Source of the DNA: Parcubacteria group bacterium GW2011_GWD2_43_10
Lineage (GTDB): Bacteria > Patescibacteriota > Patescibacteriia > Veblenbacterales > UBA10138
Direction: 5' to 3'
Length of the DNA stretch: 10,062 bases
NCBI GenBank assembly: GCA_000995845.1
Contig: LCEZ01000017.1
Span: 1-10,062 of the forward strand
The notes beneath the pieces are model-generated. The model was not told where the DNA came from, did no database searches, and saw only the letters and a program-made list of their open reading frames with translations. Position numbers and translations under genes: made by a program. Numbering within the stretch: position 1 is the stretch's first letter; each line of letters starts with the position of its first letter. Positions 1 to 5,644 of this stretch are shown one piece after another.

Positions 1-1685
1 TTTTGTACTATGCCAAGCCATCATGGTTTATAAAAATGTCAGCGCTTAGGGATGAACTTCAAGCAGCCAATGCCAAAATAAATTGGTATCCAGAGCATAT
101 TAAACACGGCCGTTTTGGTGAGTGGCTGGATGGAATAAAAGACTGGGCCATCTCGCGTGAACGGTACTGGGGTACGCCGCTGCCTATTTGGCGCTGTACC
201 AACGCCGAGTGCAAGCACCAGATAGTGATTGAAAGTTTAGCTGACCTGGCCCAGACTAGTGGCCAGGAACAAGTGGCTAGTGGTGATTTTGACATGCATC
301 GGCCATTTATTGATGAGGTAAGCTGGTCCTGCAAAAAGTGCGATGACAAAGGCGAAATGAAGCGCGTGCCGGAGGTGGCGTATTGTTGGTTTGATTCCGG
401 TAGTATGCCTTTTGCCCAGTGGGGTTATCCACATGCTAAGGATAGTAATAGTCAGCTTAAAGAGCATTATCCGGCGGATTATATTTCCGAGGCTATTGAT
501 CAAACCCGTGGCTGGTTCTACACACTTTTAGCCGTGGCCGCTCTTTTGAAAAAGGCCGGGGCGATAAAAGAAATCCCGCCTTATAAAAATGTTATTTGCC
601 TGGGGCATATCAATGACAAGCACGGGCAAAAAATGTCCAAGTCCAAAGGCAACATTGTGGACCCATGGGAGATAATGAACAAGTACGGGGCAGATGCCTT
701 GAGATTGCATTTTTATATTGCCAATCAACCGGGTGAACCTAAGAATTTTGACGAGAACGATGTGGACCAGGTGGTGAAGAAAACTTTGCTTATTTTGATG
801 AACGTTATGATATTTTATGAGTTGTATCAAGATAAGGCCGAAGCTTCCAGGATAGCCCCCAAGTCCGATAATGTGCTTGATAAATGGGTGCTGGCCTTGC
901 TACAGCAAACAACAAACGAGGTTACTGATCACTTAGAGCATTATGAGATTACTGAGGCAGGTAGGAAGCTGGCAGACTTTGTCACAGAACTTTCCACTTG
1001 GTATGTGCGCCGTTCTCGCGACCGTTTTAAGTCAGGAGGAAAGGACGCCGGTTTGGCGCGGACGACTTTAGGATTTGTCTTACGGCAAGTAGCCATATTG
1101 TTGGCACCGTTCACACCGTTTGTGGCTGATGAAGTTTACAGCCGCGTCAGAGGTGGATTTGAATCAGTTCATCTTGAGGAATGGCTAAAGCAGAATAAAT
1201 TATCTGTTGAAGATGCACAGTTATTGGATGATATGACTAAAGCACGCCAAGAAGTTGAAACTGCCTTGGCGCAGCGCGCCGCTGTTGGATTAAAAGTTCG
1301 CCAGGTTCTTGGCAGTCTGACCACGACCGTGGCATTTGATGATGATATAAAAACAATTATTGCTGACGAAGTTAACGTTCAGGAGGTTAGACACGGTACA
1401 GAAACAAAACTTGATACTCAAATGAATGACGAGCTGAAATCTCTTGGCTTAGTGCGAGAGTTCACGCGACAGGTTAATGCTTTACGGAAAGAACTTAAAC
1501 TCACTATTAAAGATAAAGTTAACTTGGTGGTGCAAGTACCAGATCAGCTTAAGAGTGCTATAGAAAAACAGTTAGCCGAGGTGAAGCGCGCGGTTATTGC
1601 AGAGTCTATTGAATTTTCTGATCAAGCTCAAGAGCACAAAATTGAACTGAACGAAATAAAAATAAGCATCACTCTTAAGAAGTGA
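1..1685 (+). CDS. ileS: Isoleucyl-tRNA synthetase, C-terminal part (5' end outside window)
   Basis: Class I aminoacyl-tRNA synthetase that charges tRNA-Ile in the cytoplasm. The gene enters from the left, so the HIGH motif and most of the editing domain are missing. About 560 residues remain of a family usually near 1000. Seen in the visible part: the RERYWGTPLPIW signature (residues 52-63), the WFDSGSMPFAQW block (129-140), and the KMSKS ATP-binding loop at residues 210-214 (bases 630-644). An all-helical anticodon-binding domain follows at roughly 290-430. The tail (about 430-560) has an LGSL...VNVQEV...LV.EF.RQVN.LRKE pattern and no terminal four-cysteine zinc knuckle. That tail resembles the eukaryote-like IleRS2 class (DUF5915 region) rather than the E. 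coli class. Cysteines at 65, 70, 110 and 113 could form an internal metal site. It ends in TGA, 13 nt before recO, so the two are probably cotranscribed. The identification is very secure; the subclass is an inference. Confidence 0.97.
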   Translation, partial: LYYAKPSWFIKMSALRDELQAANAKINWYPEHIKHGRFGEWLDGIKDWAISRERYWGTPLPIWRCTNAECKHQIVIESLADLAQTSGQEQVASGDFDMHRPFIDEVSWSCKKCDDKGEMKRVPEVAYCWFDSGSMPFAQWGYPHAKDSNSQLKEHYPADYISEAIDQTRGWFYTLLAVAALLKKAGAIKEIPPYKNVICLGHINDKHGQKMSKSKGNIVDPWEIMNKYGADALRLHFYIANQPGEPKNFDENDVDQVVKKTLLILMNVMIFYELYQDKAEASRIAPKSDNVLDKWVLALLQQTTNEVTDHLEHYEITEAGRKLADFVTELSTWYVRRSRDRFKSGGKDAGLARTTLGFVLRQVAILLAPFTPFVADEVYSRVRGGFESVHLEEWLKQNKLSVEDAQLLDDMTKARQEVETALAQRAAVGLKVRQVLGSLTTTVAFDDDIKTIIADEVNVQEVRHGTETKLDTQMNDELKSLGLVREFTRQVNALRKELKLTIKDKVNLVVQVPDQLKSAIEKQLAEVKRAVIAESIEFSDQAQEHKIELNEIKISITLKK

Positions 1686-1698
1686 TTGATTATCTTTT

Positions 1699-2445
1699 GT
1701 GTCCACTTACATAACAAATGGTTTTATTCTGAATGTGAAGCCTTGGCGAGAAGGCGATAGGCTTTACACCTTATTTACTGATTCAGCCGGTAAGGTTGAG
1801 GCCGTGGCCTCGGGCAGCCGGAAAGTTTCCTCTAAACTTTCCCCTCACTTAGTACCCTTTAGTGAAATTAATTTAATGGTAGCGCGTGGTCGGCAGCGTG
1901 ACCGTTTAGCCTCAGCTAGTTTACTACAAGCGTATTTAAAGCCGCCGTTTAACTTACCAACTATGGTTTTAGGTAGTGCCTTGTTGGAGGTAACAGATGC
2001 TTTAACGCGAGTGGGTGAGCGCGAACCAAGATTGTTAAATTTACTGCGCCAGTGCCTGATTGACCTTAGTCAGTTACCCCACAAGGAAGACGAATGGCGT
2101 CCGGCGGCCCGTTGGTTGCTAGCTAATTATTTGGTGGAGATTTTTAAATATACCGGCTTAGCTATTACTTTAACGCACTGTGAGCACTGTCGCGGGGAAT
2201 TAACTGAGCCAGTTTTTTTCAGCTGGACCAGTCATGGTTTTTATCATCAGACTCACTTGCCGCCAGGGGATACCACCGCTGTCTTAGTGCCGGAAGTCCT
2301 GGCTTGGTTAATAAAAGCGGCTGGCCTGGGAGTTAGCCAGACTGAAGGTTTACCCGCCCCGGTTTTAGCCTTTTTAACAGATTACGTCCAAGGTCACTCC
2401 GGGCAAGAACTCTATACGATTAAGGTATTGCGTAGTATTCTATAG
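1699..2445 (+). CDS. recO: DNA repair protein RecO
   Basis: RecO works with RecR/RecF to load RecA onto SSB-coated single-stranded DNA in recombinational gap repair and can anneal complementary strands. The N-terminus has the family's OB-fold opening: T.GFIL, then REGDRLYTLFTDSAGKVEAVASGSRK at about residues 7-42. A helical C-terminal domain carries the L..CEHC segment (C161, C164). Many RecO proteins have two CxxC pairs for zinc; here the second pair is absent, the matching stretch (about 175-185) reading FSWTSHGFY. The 248-aa length is normal for the family. The start is GTG at 1699; it gives the expected short leader before the OB fold, and no clear Shine-Dalgarno precedes it. It lies 13 nt after ileS and 14 nt before the next gene, so translation may be coupled in one operon. 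Confidence 0.93.
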   Translation: MSTYITNGFILNVKPWREGDRLYTLFTDSAGKVEAVASGSRKVSSKLSPHLVPFSEINLMVARGRQRDRLASASLLQAYLKPPFNLPTMVLGSALLEVTDALTRVGEREPRLLNLLRQCLIDLSQLPHKEDEWRPAARWLLANYLVEIFKYTGLAITLTHCEHCRGELTEPVFFSWTSHGFYHQTHLPPGDTTAVLVPEVLAWLIKAAGLGVSQTEGLPAPVLAFLTDYVQGHSGQELYTIKVLRSIL

Positions 2446-2459
2446 TTATAGCCAAAATT

Positions 2460-4370
2460 ATGCCCAAAGACGAATCAAAAGTAAAAGATTTTTATATTGA
2501 GCCTGAAAATTCTGATGACTCAGATAAAGAGTATATGAGCAAGGAGGCTAAGAAAGCCTTTACCAAGCTTTATGACCGCAAAGTATCAGATGATTTATCA
2601 CTTAATTTAAAAACAGCCAGGAAGCGCCATGCTTGGCTTATTATTATTTCCACTCTTGGCCTATTATTTTTAGTAGCTTTGGCTGTATTGTTCTTTTTTA
2701 ACAGTGATGATCGGAAATTTGGTGAGGAAGCCATCAGCTTAACTTTAACTGGCCCCAAGCAGGCGCCTTCCGGACAAGTGGCCGAATACATAATTGCTTA
2801 TCATAATGATCAGGGAGTAGATTTAAATAATGTAGAAATTAATTTGCGCTACCCAGCGGGTTTCACTTTCGAAGGATCGCTACCCGAAGCTGAGAATAAG
2901 GAAGGCACGAGACTGTTGCTTAATCGGATTCATGCTCGGGAATCGGGTAATATCTCAGTTCGTGGTTTACTAGTTGGTGAAGTGGGAGAAAATAAACAAT
3001 TCACTGCCATTATTACTTATGAACCTGGCAATATTAATGCCCAATACGCTAGGACGTTAAATTTTGCCACCGAAGTTGTGGCGTCGGTTTTAAATCTTGA
3101 ATTAGTTGGCCAGGCGCAATTGCCGGTGGGTGAAGACTTAGCTTTGACTGCCACTTATCGCAATAGCTCCGCTCAAGCATTGACTGGTTTAGTAATCCGT
3201 TTGACTGTGCCGGGTGGTTTTGAACTTGATCTGCCAACCTTAACAGCTATGCCTGGGGCAAATAATACCTGGTTTTTGCCTGATTTAGAGCCATTGGCTG
3301 AGGCTAAAGTTGAATTTAAGGGGCGATTTACTGAGCTATCAAGTCAGGAAACGCAGGATATTAGAGTGGCCGTTGGTATTGTAGATGATAATAATGAAGT
3401 TACAATTCAAGAAGAAAAAATACATCAGCTTAACTTAGTAAAAACACACTTAACGCTTAATTTAACAGCTAATGATGTTAGCCTTAAAAGCGCGGTTGAT
3501 TTAGGCCAGCAAATTACTTACCAAGTTACCTTGGCCAATGAAAGTGAAACACCATTTTCTGATATAACTTTGGTCGCTAAGCTGGATGCCTCATATCTTG
3601 ATTGGGCTACCCTAAGAGATGATTCTGGCGGTTCGGTGAATCAAGGTGCTGGCACTATAACTTGGACCAAGGATTCATTACCTTTTTTGGCTTCATTGCA
3701 ACCAGGTAGTCGGACAACAGTGCGGTGGTATATATCAGTTCAGCCAGCACTGCCTACAGGTATTACGGCCGCACCATCATTAATGGCTAAGGTAGAAGCT
3801 GGTGCTAGTCAGTTAGTAGGAGAGAAATTACAAGCAGTCAACAGCGAGTCCAATGAGGTTATCAGTAAAATTAATACACGGTTCACTATGGAAGCTGATG
3901 GTCGGTATTATACTGATGATTTGGTAAAGCTTGGTTCCGGGCCGCTACCGCCTCAAGTGAATCAAACTACTACTTATGTTATTTTCTGGCGGTTAGTTAA
4001 CACCATAAATGAAGTGGAAAATGTTGTAGTGACAACTACCTTACCGGCCGAGGTTAATTTTACTGGCCAGAGCACGGTGGCGGCAGGTAACGCCATTACT
4101 TTCAATCCCAATACACGCGAGGTGCGCTGGACGTTAAACCGTTTACCCGCTGGTGCTGGTGCTAGTTTTGCTAAACCAGAAGCTTCATTTGAAGTGGCGG
4201 TGACCCCTTTGGCGACTGATGCCAATAAAATATTAGTGCTAACAAAAACTTCAACTGCCACAGCACGCGATACTTCTTCGGGGGCTGATTTGATTGCCAC
4301 CGCCAAATTTATTACCACGGAAATAGACAATGATCTGGGGGCACAAGGTAAGGGTATAGTAGTGCCTTGA
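2460..4370 (+). CDS. Single-pass membrane protein with extracellular Ig-like (DUF11-type) modules
   Basis: Surface-exposed protein of unknown role. Seen: a charged N-terminal region of about 57 residues ending in KTARKRH, one hydrophobic helix at about 58-80, then about 550 residues rich in beta-strand patterns. The positive charges before the helix predict the short N-terminus inside and the long C-terminal part outside. The outer part divides into about four modules (roughly 92-206, 212-322, 330-470 and 474-625). Each has the rhythm of DUF11/CARDB-like Ig folds: a Y...(N) strand (AEYIIAYHND, ALTATYRNSS, ITYQVTLANES, TTYVIFWRLVN), then LPxG/VPGGF-like turns, then W.LP.L.P. No catalytic motif, LPXTG sorting signal or cleaved signal peptide is visible. 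It may be an adhesin, stalk or envelope spacer. The start ATG is 14 nt after recO with no obvious Shine-Dalgarno, and the gene is followed directly by a strong terminator, so it is probably the last gene of the ileS-recO operon. Confidence 0.85.
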   Translation: MPKDESKVKDFYIEPENSDDSDKEYMSKEAKKAFTKLYDRKVSDDLSLNLKTARKRHAWLIIISTLGLLFLVALAVLFFFNSDDRKFGEEAISLTLTGPKQAPSGQVAEYIIAYHNDQGVDLNNVEINLRYPAGFTFEGSLPEAENKEGTRLLLNRIHARESGNISVRGLLVGEVGENKQFTAIITYEPGNINAQYARTLNFATEVVASVLNLELVGQAQLPVGEDLALTATYRNSSAQALTGLVIRLTVPGGFELDLPTLTAMPGANNTWFLPDLEPLAEAKVEFKGRFTELSSQETQDIRVAVGIVDDNNEVTIQEEKIHQLNLVKTHLTLNLTANDVSLKSAVDLGQQITYQVTLANESETPFSDITLVAKLDASYLDWATLRDDSGGSVNQGAGTITWTKDSLPFLASLQPGSRTTVRWYISVQPALPTGITAAPSLMAKVEAGASQLVGEKLQAVNSESNEVISKINTRFTMEADGRYYTDDLVKLGSGPLPPQVNQTTTYVIFWRLVNTINEVENVVVTTTLPAEVNFTGQSTVAAGNAITFNPNTREVRWTLNRLPAGAGASFAKPEASFEVAVTPLATDANKILVLTKTSTATARDTSSGADLIATAKFITTEIDNDLGAQGKGIVVP

Positions 4371-4381
4371 GTTTATATGAT

Positions 4382-4413
4382 AAAACCCTTAGCTTTATGG
4401 CTAAGGGTTTTTT
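4382..4413. terminator. Intrinsic, probably bidirectional terminator between convergent genes
   Basis: A perfect 12-bp stem is visible: 4382-4393 pairs with 4400-4411 around a 6-nt loop (TTTATG). On the + strand it ends in a T run through 4413. On the - strand the mirror arm ends in TTTTAT, a weaker but usable U tract. It lies 11 nt after the stop of the 636-aa protein gene. It also includes the last codons and the stop of the convergent phosphatidyltransferase gene, so one hairpin probably serves both transcripts. Confidence 0.9.
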
Positions 4414-5180
4414 AAATTTAAATTTTTTAGTTTTGGATTAAGGTGGAAGTAAATGCTTCCTAATGAACAGAGATTTGCAAATATAAGTACCCAATTGCCC
4501 GAGGTGTAGTTGTTAAGAACAAAAAGTAAGAGAACTATGCCTTGTACATTATATTTAAGCTGCCCAATTTTGTTTGAGCCTAGTTGAACCTTGGATTGGT
4601 TTGGCTTGGATAGGCCAGGGAAGAGATAGACGGTTAAACCCAAGAGGAGCAATATACTTTCTAATACCAAGCAGGCGGTTACATTCCAAATCCAGAAGTG
4701 TGGCCAAAAAACTATAATAGCTGAGAGAGCGAGTAATTTATCAGCTAATGGGTCATACACTTGGCCCCAGCGAGTTATAGCTTTATATCGTCTAGCTAAG
4801 ATGCCGTCGAGATAATCTGTAATAATAGCGCGAACAAGCAGGTCAATGTAATAAGCAAGAGGTGCATACGGTCCGGTTATTAAAAGATCATAAGCTAGAT
4901 ATACGCGATAGCTAGTAAGAAGGTTTGGTATTTGCCCAACAAGTAAATCATTGAAACGATTAACGTTATGGCGTATCCAACCCCGAGTTTTTTCAGTGCG
5001 ATCCATCGAACGTGTGACCGCATCAACAAACAAATTACCCAGCCAAGCCTTTGGCACTACAAAAATTGGTTCAATGAAATCTATCACAGTGTTTGCTAAA
5101 TCATCTTTGCGGTCAATTAGCTTTTTTAGGTAAATTGTTAGAGATATGAGTTGTTTATATATGTTAATGAACGTTACCAC
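4401..5180 (-). CDS. pgsA: CDP-alcohol phosphatidyltransferase, PgsA-like
   Basis: Integral membrane enzyme that moves a phosphatidyl group from CDP-diacylglycerol to an alcohol, most likely glycerol-3-phosphate, to give phosphatidylglycerol phosphate. The family signature D-x2-DG-x2-AR-x8-G-x3-D-x3-D is complete: D122, D125, G126, A129, R130, G139, D143, D147. These aspartates bind the divalent metals and CDP. The domain opens with PNLLTSYRVYLAYDLL (85-100) and includes NKIGQLKYNVQG (203-214), which matches the PgsA-type K.GK.KT..Q region. Hydrophobic helices cover about 90-120, 148-185 and 212-248. Unusual is an extension of about 80 residues before the domain, itself partly hydrophobic (residues 1-22 and 35-52). 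The start is GTG at 5180-5178, chosen because GGAGGG lies 3 nt upstream. Its stop lies inside the shared terminator. The substrate alcohol is inferred and could differ. Confidence 0.88.
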   Translation of the reverse strand: MVTFINIYKQLISLTIYLKKLIDRKDDLANTVIDFIEPIFVVPKAWLGNLFVDAVTRSMDRTEKTRGWIRHNVNRFNDLLVGQIPNLLTSYRVYLAYDLLITGPYAPLAYYIDLLVRAIITDYLDGILARRYKAITRWGQVYDPLADKLLALSAIIVFWPHFWIWNVTACLVLESILLLLGLTVYLFPGLSKPNQSKVQLGSNKIGQLKYNVQGIVLLLFVLNNYTSGNWVLIFANLCSLGSIYFHLNPKLKNLNLKNP

Positions 5181-5183
5181 AAT

Positions 5184-5189
5184 CCCTCC
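5184..5189 (-). promoter_or_regulatory. Ribosome binding site fixing the GTG start of the pgsA-like gene
   Basis: On the - strand the sequence reads GGAGGGATTGTG, with a strong Shine-Dalgarno just 3-4 nt before the GTG. The spacing is shorter than usual. It is the clearest Shine-Dalgarno in the window, and it supports the GTG start and hence the long N-terminal extension. Confidence 0.65.
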
Positions 5190-5248
5190 GTCAGTTTTTG
5201 TTGATATTTAATGATTGTTTTGTTATCACCCTAACGGTATTGCTTGGG

Positions 5249-5277
5249 TTGGTCAAGGGCTATATTTAGCCTATACT
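5249..5277 (+). promoter_or_regulatory. Sigma-70-like promoter for the small membrane protein / Clp-like pair
   Basis: TTGGTC (5249-5254) and TATACT (5272-5277) are separated by 17 nt. The -10 box matches five of six consensus bases and the -35 box matches the key TTG. Transcription would start near 5284, only about 7 nt before the ATG at 5291, so the mRNA would be almost leaderless. It lies in the 110-bp spacer between divergent genes. Confidence 0.6.
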
Positions 5278-5290
5278 ATAAGTAGAAACT

Positions 5291-5641
5291 ATGACCTTGG
5301 CGATCAAACAAACAGCTGACTTAATTTTTGAATTTCTCTTTGATTTAATTCGTTTTCCCTGGTGGTGGTATTCCGGCGGATTGAAGCTGGTTGCCCTTAA
5401 ATGCTGGCGAGGTTTTTCTGCCACGCGGTCGCGTGTTAGTTTGGGTATTTTTGCCAAGTATTTATTTAAGCCGATGTATCAGGATTACACTCTGCAAGGA
5501 CGAGCCATAAGTTTTTTCATGAGGTTGTTCTTGCTCATTATCAAATCTATTAGGCTGGTTTTATCGGCCCTTTGGTATCTGACCCTAGTAGTTGCCTGGT
5601 TACTGCTTTTCCCTTTAGCCTTGGTGGTAATTTTTTATTAA
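5291..5641 (+). CDS. Small integral membrane protein of unknown function, upstream of the Clp-like ATPase
   Basis: I do not recognise this 116-aa protein. Its first 60 residues are amphipathic and aromatic (RFPWWWYSGG at 21-30) with basic residues (CWRGFSATRSR, 38-48). A KPMYQDYTLQGR segment (60-71) precedes a strongly hydrophobic C-terminal half. Residues about 73-92 and 93-115 look like two membrane helices separated by K85 and R88, ending at the C-terminal FY. No enzymatic motif is seen. Only 3 nt separate its TAA from the ATG of the Clp-like gene, so the two are very likely cotranscribed and translationally coupled. A membrane partner or adaptor of that ATPase is a reasonable inference. 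The start ATG is the only sensible one, since the next methionine is at residue 62, and it lies just downstream of the promoter. Confidence 0.75.
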   Translation: MTLAIKQTADLIFEFLFDLIRFPWWWYSGGLKLVALKCWRGFSATRSRVSLGIFAKYLFKPMYQDYTLQGRAISFFMRLFLLIIKSIRLVLSALWYLTLVVAWLLLFPLALVVIFY

Positions 5642-5644
5642 ATC

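Noticed and set aside
59..503. Overlapping - strand open frames opposite ileS
   Set aside because: The ileS reading is certain here, and these frames show no protein-like motif.
3974..4330. 118-codon open frame on the - strand inside the surface-protein gene
   Set aside because: It is a mirror of a well-supported + strand gene, low in complexity (A/V/T-rich), with no ribosome site or recognisable domain.
5190..5250. Leftward promoter for the pgsA-like gene
   Set aside because: The best pair found (TTAGGG, 17 nt, TTAAAT on the - strand) is too weak to assert, though some promoter must lie here.
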